64,000 nucleotides of DNA from Bacteroidota bacterium (GTDB lineage: Bacteria; Bacteroidota; Ignavibacteria; Ignavibacteriales; Melioribacteraceae), in contig JAEWUC010000008.1 of the NCBI GenBank assembly GCA_023397505.1, positions 620,001-684,000 on the forward strand, in the 5' to 3' direction. The notes under the pieces were generated by a model, which saw only the letters and a program-made list of their open reading frames with translations, searched no databases and was not told where the DNA came from. This document shows, piece after piece, positions 18,696 through 26,323 of this stretch. The first letter of the stretch is position 1; the number at the start of each line of letters is the position of its first letter. Both the position numbers and the translations under genes were made by a program.

Positions 18696-21600
18696 TTAAT
18701 ACTCATCCCAGCTTTTAACTTCAAGTTCGAGCGGATTTTTATTCGTCAATGCTTCAGCAAGACGCATAGCAAGTTGTCGGTTTGTAATTAAAGGAATTTT
18801 ATAATCGACCGCGGCTCTTCTTATCAAATAATCATTTGTTAATTCTTCTTCCTGGAAATTTTTAGGAATATTGATTACAAGATCGAGCGATTTGGATTTA
18901 ATTAAATCCAATGCGCTTGAACCTTTGCCAGCCAATGGCCATTCAATTTCATTAACTTCTATTTGATTTGCTTTCATAAATCTTGCGGTGCCGGGCGTTG
19001 CGTAAAATTTGACTCCCAATTTTATTAATTGTCTTGCCGGTTCAAGTAATTCGGTTTTAGATTCAATTGTTCCCGATGATATTAAAATTGATTTTATCGG
19101 GAATCTAAATCCTACCGATGTTAGCGATTTCAAAAACGCTTCGTTGAAATCTTTACCTAGACAAGCGACTTCACCGGTTGAAGCCATTTCAACTCCAGTG
19201 GTTGGGTCGGCGCCTTCAAGTCGTGTAAAAGAAAACTCCGGCGCTTTTACACCAACATAATCGTAAGAGAACGTTTCATCATGGCAGGGTTCAACCTTTT
19301 TACCCATAATTACTTTTGCGGCGATATCAATAAAATTATGTTTTAATGTTTTTGAGACGAACGGAAAACTTCTCGAAGCGCGCAAATTACATTCGATTAC
19401 TTTTACTTTATTATCTTTTGCAAGAAATTGGATATTGAACGGTCCGTTTATGTTTAATGATTTTGCGATGCTCGCTGAAAATTGTTTTATCTGTCGCATA
19501 GTTTCGAGATAAGTTCTTTGAGCCGGAAGAACGAGAGTTGCATCGCCCGAATGAACGCCTGCATTTTCAACGTGCTCGGAAATTGCGGAACAAACAATGT
19601 TTCCATTTTGGGCAACGGCATCAAATTCAAGTTCTTTTGCGTTAACTAAAAATTTGGAAATCACTACCGGGTGTTCGGGCGAAACATCAACAGCTTTTTG
19701 AAGGAAGCGCGTCAGCTCAACATCGTCTGTCGCAATTGCCATTGCGGCGCCGCTCAAAACGTACGAAGGACGAACAAGTACAGGATAGCCGACTTTGTTG
19801 GCGAAGATCAACGCGTCATGAATTTTACTAAGTTTACTCCATTCCGGTTGGCCGATTCCAAGTTCATCGAGCATCGCAGAAAATTTGCTTCTGTTTTCTG
19901 CTTTATCAATTGACTCCGGTGAAGTGCCGAGAATTTTAATTCCAACATTCGCAAGCTTAAGCGATAGATTATTCGGCGTTTGCCCGCCCATAGCAACAAT
20001 AACGCCGCGCGCTTTTATTGTATCGTAAATTTCCCAAATTGTTTCTGTTGTTAATTCTTCAAAGAAGAGTGCGTCGGATTCATCGTAATCGGTACTCACT
20101 GTTTCAGGGTTACAATTTATAATGACAGTTTTGTATCCAAGTTCGCGAAGCGTTTTGCCTGTATTTACACAACACCAATCAAATTCCACAGAACTTCCGA
20201 TGCGGTATGGGCCCGAACCGAGAATTATCACGCTGTTTTTTAATTTGAAATCGAAATCATGCCCGGAACAATTGTATGTCATGTATAAATAATTTGTGTT
20301 TGCGGGGTATTCTGCCGCGAGAGTATCTATATGCTGAATATAAGGTTGAATATTATTCTTTTTTCGAAGTAGATAAATATCATGTGCGTCTTTACCAATT
20401 ACGTTTGCAATTTGGCGGTCGGAAAATCCGTGCTGCTTTGCTTCCAACAACAACTCCTTTGAAAGCTTTTTGGAAGAAGCGGTAATTCTTTTTTCAATAT
20501 CTACAATGTTTTGAATCTTATAAAGAAACCATTTATTAATATGTGTTAACGAATGAACCCAATCAACCGAGTAGCCTTGTTTAAGTGCTTGAACAACGGC
20601 AAACATTCTTTCTTCAGTTGGATTACGCAAAGCTTCTTCGAGTTCTTCGAATTCAACTTTTGTACGGCTCGCTGTTAAACCTTCCACTCCGATATCGAGC
20701 ATGCGCATTGCTTTTTGAATCGCCTCTTCGAATTTTCTTCCGATAGCCATAACTTCGCCTACGGATTTCATCGACGAACCGAGTTTGCGTTTTACAAGGC
20801 GGAATTTTTTTAAGTCCCAGCGGGGCACTTTAATAACAATATAATCCAGCGCCGGTTCGAAAAAAGCTTTGGTTGTTTTTGTTACGGAGTTTGGTAATTC
20901 ATGTAAGCCGTAACCAAGTGCAAGTTTTGCGGCTACAAATGCAAGCGGGTAGCCGGTAGCTTTTGATGCGAGCGCCGAACTGCGCGATAGACGTGCATTA
21001 ACTTCTATAACCCTGTAATCGGTTGAGTTAGGATCGAGCGCGTATTGAATGTTGCATTCGCCGACAATTCCAAGATGGCGTATTGTTTTAATTGCAATCT
21101 CGCGCAGCATGTGGTATTCGTTATTTGTTAAAGTTTGACTCGGTGCAACAACAATACTTTCGCCGGTATGAATTCCCATTGGGTCGATATTTTCCATGTT
21201 GCACACTACAAGGCAATTATCATATTTATCTCGCACTACTTCGTATTCAAGTTCTTTCCAACCTTCAAGGTATTCTTCCACCAAGATTTGAGATGAATAT
21301 GATAAAGCTTTCGAAGCAAGTTTTTTTACTTCGGATTTATTTCTGCAAATTCCCGAACCCAATCCGCCGAGAGCGTAAGCAATTCTTATAATTACGGGAA
21401 AACCAATTTCATCGGCAACTTCAAGTGCTTCTTCAACGCTGTTTACGGCTTTACTTTGCGGAAATTTTATGTTTATCTCGGATAGTTTATTGCAGAATAA
21501 TTGTCTGTCTTCGGTATTTTCGATTGCGTCTATCTGTGTGCCGAGAACTTTTACATTATATTTTTTTAGAATGCCTTCACGGTGAAGTGCGAGCCCGCAG

Positions 21601-21878
21601 TTTAGAGCTGTTTGTCCGCCGAATCCTAAAATAATTCCGTCAGGTTTTTCCTTCTTAATTACTTTTTCAACATAATGTGTATTAATTGGAAGCAGATAAA
21701 CTTTGTCCGCGAGATAATCGGAAGTTTGAATTGTTGCAATATTTGGATTTATAAGAACAGTGTAGATTCCTTCTTCTTTAAGTGCTTTTATGGCTTGCGA
21801 ACCGGAATAATCGAATTCACCTGCCTCGCCAATTTTAAGTGCCGAACTTCCTATAATTAAAACTTTTTTATGTTTCAT
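18696..21878 (-). CDS. carB: Carbamoyl-phosphate synthase large subunit
   Basis: It makes carbamoyl phosphate from bicarbonate, ATP and ammonia delivered by CarA, for pyrimidine and arginine synthesis. The 1060-aa length and the two homologous ATP-grasp halves are normal: KVLIIGSSALKIGEAGEFDYSG at the start and SVIILGSGPYRIGSSVEFDW in the middle. The C-terminal MGS-like allosteric domain follows from about residue 930. The gene lies 77 bp downstream of carA. Confidence 0.97.
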   Translation of the reverse strand: MKHKKVLIIGSSALKIGEAGEFDYSGSQAIKALKEEGIYTVLINPNIATIQTSDYLADKVYLLPINTHYVEKVIKKEKPDGIILGFGGQTALNCGLALHREGILKKYNVKVLGTQIDAIENTEDRQLFCNKLSEINIKFPQSKAVNSVEEALEVADEIGFPVIIRIAYALGGLGSGICRNKSEVKKLASKALSYSSQILVEEYLEGWKELEYEVVRDKYDNCLVVCNMENIDPMGIHTGESIVVAPSQTLTNNEYHMLREIAIKTIRHLGIVGECNIQYALDPNSTDYRVIEVNARLSRSSALASKATGYPLAFVAAKLALGYGLHELPNSVTKTTKAFFEPALDYIVIKVPRWDLKKFRLVKRKLGSSMKSVGEVMAIGRKFEEAIQKAMRMLDIGVEGLTASRTKVEFEELEEALRNPTEERMFAVVQALKQGYSVDWVHSLTHINKWFLYKIQNIVDIEKRITASSKKLSKELLLEAKQHGFSDRQIANVIGKDAHDIYLLRKKNNIQPYIQHIDTLAAEYPANTNYLYMTYNCSGHDFDFKLKNSVIILGSGPYRIGSSVEFDWCCVNTGKTLRELGYKTVIINCNPETVSTDYDESDALFFEELTTETIWEIYDTIKARGVIVAMGGQTPNNLSLKLANVGIKILGTSPESIDKAENRSKFSAMLDELGIGQPEWSKLSKIHDALIFANKVGYPVLVRPSYVLSGAAMAIATDDVELTRFLQKAVDVSPEHPVVISKFLVNAKELEFDAVAQNGNIVCSAISEHVENAGVHSGDATLVLPAQRTYLETMRQIKQFSASIAKSLNINGPFNIQFLAKDNKVKVIECNLRASRSFPFVSKTLKHNFIDIAAKVIMGKKVEPCHDETFSYDYVGVKAPEFSFTRLEGADPTTGVEMASTGEVACLGKDFNEAFLKSLTSVGFRFPIKSILISSGTIESKTELLEPARQLIKLGVKFYATPGTARFMKANQIEVNEIEWPLAGKGSSALDLIKSKSLDLVINIPKNFQEEELTNDYLIRRAAVDYKIPLITNRQLAMRLAEALTNKNPLELEVKSWDEY

Positions 21879-21955
21879 TTATGTCCTAGGTTTTTTTCGT
21901 TTTAAACTCTTTACTATGTTCCTTAACTAAGTGAGGAAATTAAAAAAGAGAACAA

Positions 21956-23041
21956 CTATTTGACATCTTTCAAAAACTCATCGAAGATGAAGGAAGTGTC
22001 CACAGGTCCCGGTGCTGCTTCTGGGTGAAACTGAACACTTCTAAAAGGAAGCTTCTCATGTTTCATTCCTTCATTCGAGTAATCATTTAAGTTTTCGAAC
22101 CACGGCTGCCATCCGCGCGGTAAAGATTTTGTGTTCACTGCAAAGCTGTGGTTTTGAGAAGTTACATAACATTTGTTCGATCCAACTTCTTTAACAGGCT
22201 GGTTTTGACTGCGGTGTCCATATTTTAGTTTATATGTTTTAGCTCCCGCAGCAAGTGAAAGAATTTGATGACCCATGCAAATACCCAACGTAGGAACTTG
22301 TTTTTGTATTAATGTTTTTGCCGTTTGAACAAGTTGTTTATAAACAATAGGATTTCCGGGACCGTTTGAAAGTACAACTCCATCGTAATCTTCATTATTA
22401 ACATCATAATCGTAAGGTACACGTAGAACCGAAACTTTTCTATCTAATAAATTTGTGAGAATACTTTTTTTACAGCCGCAGTCGATTAGCAAGACTCTTC
22501 TTTTACTGCTGCCGAATTTTTCAACTTGCGGAATTGTAACCTGCGAAATAAGATTGTCAACATCGGGGTCGTAGTATTTAACTTTTTCCTTCCCGATTTC
22601 AATCTTGCCAAGCATTGTTCCGTGCTCGCGCAGAATTTTTGTTAACCGCCTCGTGTCGATTCCATATAAGCCGGGTATACCGAATCTTTTTAACCACTGA
22701 TCCAAACTCTCAATCGCGTTCCAATGACTATAAGCCTGAGATTCCTCCGAAACAACAAGCCCTTGAATTTGAATTCTATCAGATTCAAAATTTTCAGGAA
22801 TATCGTCGTCATCCTTCATCGGTGGGATTCCATAGTTGCCAACGAGTGGATAAGTCATCACAAGTATTTGTCCCTTGTATGAAGGATCTGTCAATGTTTC
22901 AGGGTATCCAACCATACCTGTATTGAATACAACTTCACCGGCAATGGATTTATGCTTACCGAATAAAGTACCTTCAAAAACATTTCCATCCTTTAAAATA
23001 AGTTTAGCTGTTGTTTTGTGCGTGTGTATGTTTTTGCTCAA
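21956..23041 (-). CDS. carA: Carbamoyl-phosphate synthase small subunit
   Basis: It is the glutaminase subunit that channels ammonia to CarB. The class I amidotransferase nucleophile is in LGICMGHQ, and the catalytic His/Glu are in QFHPEAAPGP. I place the start at TTG 23041, which has AGGAG 9 bases upstream. The protein then begins SKNIHTHKTTAKLIL and is 361 aa, close to the family size; an ATG at 23113 would add 24 unconserved residues. It forms the carAB operon. Confidence 0.95.
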   Translation of the reverse strand: MSKNIHTHKTTAKLILKDGNVFEGTLFGKHKSIAGEVVFNTGMVGYPETLTDPSYKGQILVMTYPLVGNYGIPPMKDDDDIPENFESDRIQIQGLVVSEESQAYSHWNAIESLDQWLKRFGIPGLYGIDTRRLTKILREHGTMLGKIEIGKEKVKYYDPDVDNLISQVTIPQVEKFGSSKRRVLLIDCGCKKSILTNLLDRKVSVLRVPYDYDVNNEDYDGVVLSNGPGNPIVYKQLVQTAKTLIQKQVPTLGICMGHQILSLAAGAKTYKLKYGHRSQNQPVKEVGSNKCYVTSQNHSFAVNTKSLPRGWQPWFENLNDYSNEGMKHEKLPFRSVQFHPEAAPGPVDTSFIFDEFLKDVK

Positions 23042-23374
23042 TGCGGTTTTTCTCCTAATCTTTACTTTGGGCAGGTTTTCTGCTATAGAGGTAAAAACAA
23101 ATTGGACAAACATAAAAAAAATTTTTCGGGCTGCAAAATGATAATTGAATATTTTAAAGAAGATGGATAAAATTCCGTTAAATATTTGTGTCCCCGGCTG
23201 TATTCACCTGTTATATTTAGAAAAATTAAACTAATTGCGAAAATATATTGTTAATTTTCTTTACAACTTTTGATCCCTCGTTGATGGAGATTTTAAGAAG
23301 AATAAATTTTTAATAAAGGAATTCAATATCTTTTTAATAAAAGTGATTTAAGGCATAGATTTTTTTTTCGGATT

Positions 23375-23475
23375 GTATTACAATTGTCCCGGCGAAATTA
23401 CGGGCAGGGGATCTCGGCTGGTACTCTGAACGATAATTGACAAAAGGGAGCGATTAACTGCTCCCTTTGTTATTT
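23375..23475 (+). ncRNA. Candidate small RNA or leader ending in a terminator hairpin
   Basis: The 458-bp gap between carA and the RlpA-like gene is A+T-rich until about 23385. There the composition shifts: CCCG/CGGG hairpin (23389-23405), a GC-rich stretch, then AAAGGGAGC/GCTCCCTTT (23443-23451 with 23460-23468) followed by GTTATTTT. The closing hairpin has no upstream forward gene to terminate, so it implies a small RNA or an attenuated leader of the gene at 23500. I do not recognise the RNA. Confidence 0.35.
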
Positions 23476-23499
23476 TAAACCGGCAAAAATTCTGGTAAT

Positions 23500-23976
23500 A
23501 TGAAAACAAAATTTGCTTCAATAATACTTTTAGTAATTCTAAGCTCATTTCTTTTTGAAGCTTGTTCTTCAAGTCCGCGTTTTACATCCAACAAAAATCG
23601 ATCAAATAATATTTCGGTAGAAAATGTTGAAGACCTTTCGAAGTATGAAGGTTATCCTGTACTTGAAACGAAAACGGGAGTTGCTTCTTTCTATGCCGAT
23701 AAATATAACGGAAGAATAACATACAGCGGTGAAGTTTACGACATGAATGGAATTTCGGCAGCGCATCCTTCATATCAAATGAATACTATTATTCGCATTA
23801 CAAATCTTGAAAATGAAAGACAAATAATTTTACGTATAAATGATAAAATGCCGGAACGTTCTGACGACAGAATTATTGATGTATCACTCGGTACAGCCAA
23901 AGAATTGGATTTTGTGAACAAGGGATTAGTGAAAGTGAAAATCGAAGTTCTCGAATGGGGCAACGGTAGAAAATAA
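23500..23976 (+). CDS. RlpA-like lipoprotein (septal ring lytic transglycosylase family)
   Basis: The 158-aa product has a lipoprotein signal with Cys22 (FEACSSS). The double-psi beta-barrel of RlpA follows: TGVASFYADKYNGRITYSGEVYDMNGISAAHPSYQM is the family signature (about 66-102), followed by a ...RINDKMPERSDDRIIDVS segment in place of the usual NDRGPF. RlpA proteins cleave or bind denuded peptidoglycan glycan strands at the division site. No SPOR domain is present at this length. The hairpin 30 bp upstream may belong to its leader. Confidence 0.8.
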   Translation: MKTKFASIILLVILSSFLFEACSSSPRFTSNKNRSNNISVENVEDLSKYEGYPVLETKTGVASFYADKYNGRITYSGEVYDMNGISAAHPSYQMNTIIRITNLENERQIILRINDKMPERSDDRIIDVSLGTAKELDFVNKGLVKVKIEVLEWGNGRK

Positions 23977-24127
23977 GATTATATCAAACATTTTAAATAT
24001 TTCCTCTGAAAAAATCATTTCTTTACAAAAGCCAATCAGTTGTTATAATGTAATGCCGGAGTTATTTGTGAATCCTTTTCAATATGGAAACATCCAATTC
24101 TTAGTAAAAATATTAATCGGAGAAAAA

Positions 24128-24790
24128 ATGTACCTCGATGATAAATTAAAAGCCGAATTGAAAAATCAATTGTCGGTTTTAACAAAAAAAGTAAAATTGT
24201 TATTTTTTACGCAGGAACTGGAATGTCAATATTGCAGTGAAACAAAACAAATATTAACAGAACTTTCGGAGGTGTCCGACAATCTGATTCTCAAAACCAA
24301 AAATTTTGTGAACGATAAAGCCGAGGTTGAAAAGTTTGGTGTTGACAAAATTCCGGCTACCGTTCTTCTTGACGAAAATGATAAAGATTTCGGAATAAAA
24401 TTTTACGGCATTCCAAGCGGGTATGAATTTGCTTCATTGCTTGAAGATATTAAAATGCTCGGAACGGGAAAAAGCGGTCTTTCGCCCGAAATCGAAAATG
24501 AAATAAAAAATATTGATGCCGATATTCACATGCAGGTGTTTGTAACTCCCACATGCCCTTATTGTCCGCAAGCGGTTATAACTGCGCATAAGTTTTCGTA
24601 CGTAAATCAAAAAATTAAAAGCGATATGATTGAGGCAACCGAGTTCCCGCATCTTTCGCAAAAGTATAATGTACGCGGCGTACCGAGAACAGTTATAAAT
24701 GAAAATAATTTTATTGAAGGGGCTGCACCGGAACAAATGGTTCTTGATAAAGTAAAAGAAGCTTTGAAGAATAACGGTGTAGCCGCATGA
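24128..24790 (+). CDS. Protein disulfide oxidoreductase with two CXXC sites (PDO/glutaredoxin-like)
   Basis: I use the ATG at 24128, which has GGAG five bases upstream and gives 220 aa, the usual PDO size; a start at 24053 would add 25 unlikely residues. Two thioredoxin-fold units each carry an active site: CQYC (33-36) and CPYC (143-146). Cis-prolines are in KIPATV and GVPRTV. PDO-type proteins, related to AhpF N-terminal domains, shuttle electrons to peroxiredoxins or oxidise/isomerise thiols in the cytoplasm. It overlaps the next gene by 4 bp (ATGA), so it is the first gene of a thiol-redox operon. Confidence 0.87.
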   Translation: MYLDDKLKAELKNQLSVLTKKVKLLFFTQELECQYCSETKQILTELSEVSDNLILKTKNFVNDKAEVEKFGVDKIPATVLLDENDKDFGIKFYGIPSGYEFASLLEDIKMLGTGKSGLSPEIENEIKNIDADIHMQVFVTPTCPYCPQAVITAHKFSYVNQKIKSDMIEATEFPHLSQKYNVRGVPRTVINENNFIEGAAPEQMVLDKVKEALKNNGVAA

Positions 24791-25014
24791 TTATTTCAAA
24801 AGATTTTTTACTAAGAAGAGTTTCGCCGGTTGTAATTGGAGCCGCGCTGGGTTATGCATATTATTTTTTTATAGGGTGTAGAACAGGTTCATGTCCGATA
24901 ACAAGCAGCCCGTATATTTCAACTTTGTACGGCGCATTTGCTGGATTAATCTTTGCTTTACCATCTAAAAAGAAAACGGAAGTAAATGAAAATTCTGATA
25001 ACAAAGGAAATTGA
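24787..25014 (+). CDS. Small membrane protein, DUF6132-like
   Basis: The 75-aa product has two hydrophobic segments (about 11-28 and 43-58) with the conserved-looking GCRTGSCPITSSPYIS between them, holding two cysteines in the loop. This matches the DUF6132 family of small inner-membrane proteins often encoded next to thioredoxins and rhodaneses. It overlaps both the PDO gene (4 bp) and the DUF1858 gene (29 bp), indicating tight translational coupling. Confidence 0.72.
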   Translation: MIISKDFLLRRVSPVVIGAALGYAYYFFIGCRTGSCPITSSPYISTLYGAFAGLIFALPSKKKTEVNENSDNKGN

Positions 25015-25207
25015 AATTGAAGATTTGGTACGCAAAATTCCCCAATCAGTTAATTATTTAATGGAAAAGGGAATCCGGTGTTTAAGATGCGGTGAACCCA
25101 TTTGGGGAACACTTGAATCTGCTTCCAAAGAAAAAGGTTTTAACGAAACAGACATAAATATTTTTGTAAAAGATCTGAACAATTTATTAGTGTGGAAAAA
25201 TAACTGA
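24986..25207 (+). CDS. DUF1858 domain protein
   Basis: A 73-aa soluble protein that is essentially a single DUF1858 domain. The signature is the C-terminal CLRCGEP loop (Cys32 and Cys35) after a helix of the type SVNYLMEKGIR. DUF1858 domains are found alone or fused to hybrid-cluster and other redox proteins; their role is thought to be redox or metal related. It is translationally linked to the small membrane protein upstream and 54 bp upstream of the TlpA gene. Confidence 0.8.
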   Translation: MKILITKEIEIEDLVRKIPQSVNYLMEKGIRCLRCGEPIWGTLESASKEKGFNETDINIFVKDLNNLLVWKNN

Positions 25208-25261
25208 TTTTTATCGGTTAAGATAAATTCTTATTTTGTTAATCATCAATTAGAGGTTTAA

Positions 25262-25873
25262 ATGAATCCAAAATTAAGCAATCAAAAAAGCGGCACAAAA
25301 GGTTTAACTAAGAAACAAAGAAGTTATATATATACGGGATTTTTCTTTGGCGTGGTTATCATGTTGTTTCTATTTAATAATGCTGATTATCTATTCGGAA
25401 GCGAAGAACAAAACGGACCGTACCCGCCGAATTATGTACCGGCTGTTCAAAAAAGTTCTGCTGCGGCGCCGGATTTTAATCTACCGACATCAGATGGAAA
25501 AATGTTAAAACTTTCAGACTACAAAGGCAAGGTTGTAATACTTGATTTTTGGGCTACATGGTGTCCGCCGTGTAGAAAAGGAATTCCCGATTTAGTTGAT
25601 TTGAAGAAAAAATACGGTAGCAAAGGTTTGGAAATTATTGGTATTTCGGTTGACCGCGAAACTAAAAACGAAGTTGTTCCTTTTATAAAAGAATATAAAA
25701 TTAATTACCCGGTGGTTTTTTATGATGATAAAATAATTACAAACTACGGTGGAATTCGTGCGATACCTACTTCGTTTATAATTGATAAACAAGGAAAAAT
25801 AGTAGCAAGCTATGAAGGATTAATTTCCGCTCTTACTTATGAAAACCATGTAAAGAAACTTTTAGGTTTGTAA
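25262..25873 (+). CDS. TlpA/ResA-type membrane-anchored thioredoxin
   Basis: The 203-aa product has one N-terminal membrane anchor (about 23-40) and an extracytoplasmic thioredoxin domain starting at APDFNLP. The active site is WCPPC (Cys101, Cys104), and the cis-Pro is in IRAIPTSF. TlpA/ResA proteins reduce disulfides in the periplasm, for example in apocytochrome c or copper-site maturation. RBS AGAGG lies before the ATG. It completes the redox cluster and ends before a long hairpin. Confidence 0.9.
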   Translation: MNPKLSNQKSGTKGLTKKQRSYIYTGFFFGVVIMLFLFNNADYLFGSEEQNGPYPPNYVPAVQKSSAAAPDFNLPTSDGKMLKLSDYKGKVVILDFWATWCPPCRKGIPDLVDLKKKYGSKGLEIIGISVDRETKNEVVPFIKEYKINYPVVFYDDKIITNYGGIRAIPTSFIIDKQGKIVASYEGLISALTYENHVKKLLGL

Positions 25874-25885
25874 AGAATTAATCAC

Positions 25886-25916
25886 GTTCTTGCCTGTCTC
25901 TTCGGCAGGCAAGAAC
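25886..25916. terminator. Long hairpin between convergent genes
   Basis: GTTCTTGCCTG (25886-25896) pairs perfectly with CAGGCAAGAAC (25906-25916). It separates the TlpA gene from the convergent DUF971 gene. No strong T-run is present on either strand. Confidence 0.6.
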
Positions 25917-25928
25917 ATGAATTTGAAA

Positions 25929-26279
25929 TTAATGATGATGATCAAAATCCTGGTGTAAGTTTTCTCTTATATCTAAATATTCGCCGAACCTTTCCAAAAT
26001 ATCCCAAGAATATATTCCGTAATCGTAACCGTCTTTCCATTTTATTTGAATAGCATAATTGCCGACTGTTTCAATCTTTTCAATTTCGTAAGATTCCGGT
26101 TTCAAAACTTCCTTTGGCGGGGGCGCATAATGTTTCCATAAAATTGTTTCACCCTTGTTGCCTGCATCGGGTGATTCGTCCCGCAAAAATCTTAATGGGT
26201 ATTTAAATATTCTTCCGTTATCCCAAGTTATTTCAATATATTCTTGTTTGTGCAATCTAATTTTTTTCGGCACAGCCAT
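25929..26279 (-). CDS. DUF971 domain protein
   Basis: A 116-aa single-domain protein resembling the N-terminal zinc-binding-like domain of gamma-butyrobetaine hydroxylases. The core ITWDNG...PLRFLRDESPDAGNKGE and the IKWKDGYDYGIYSWDIL segment are characteristic of DUF971. It ends in a run of three His. Stand-alone DUF971 proteins are linked to iron-sulfur cluster handling (Mrp neighbours in other genomes), but the role is not established. Monocistronic, 45 bp downstream of the TonB receptor gene in the same direction. Confidence 0.85.
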   Translation of the reverse strand: MAVPKKIRLHKQEYIEITWDNGRIFKYPLRFLRDESPDAGNKGETILWKHYAPPPKEVLKPESYEIEKIETVGNYAIQIKWKDGYDYGIYSWDILERFGEYLDIRENLHQDFDHHH

Positions 26280-26323
26280 TATTCATCTCATATAATTTTA
26301 AAAACTTACACCAAAGATAAAAA

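Noticed and set aside
23389..23468. tRNA or SRP RNA in the carA-RlpA gap
   Set aside because: No cloverleaf, no TTCRA loop and no GGAAGGAAGCA-type SRP core could be found.
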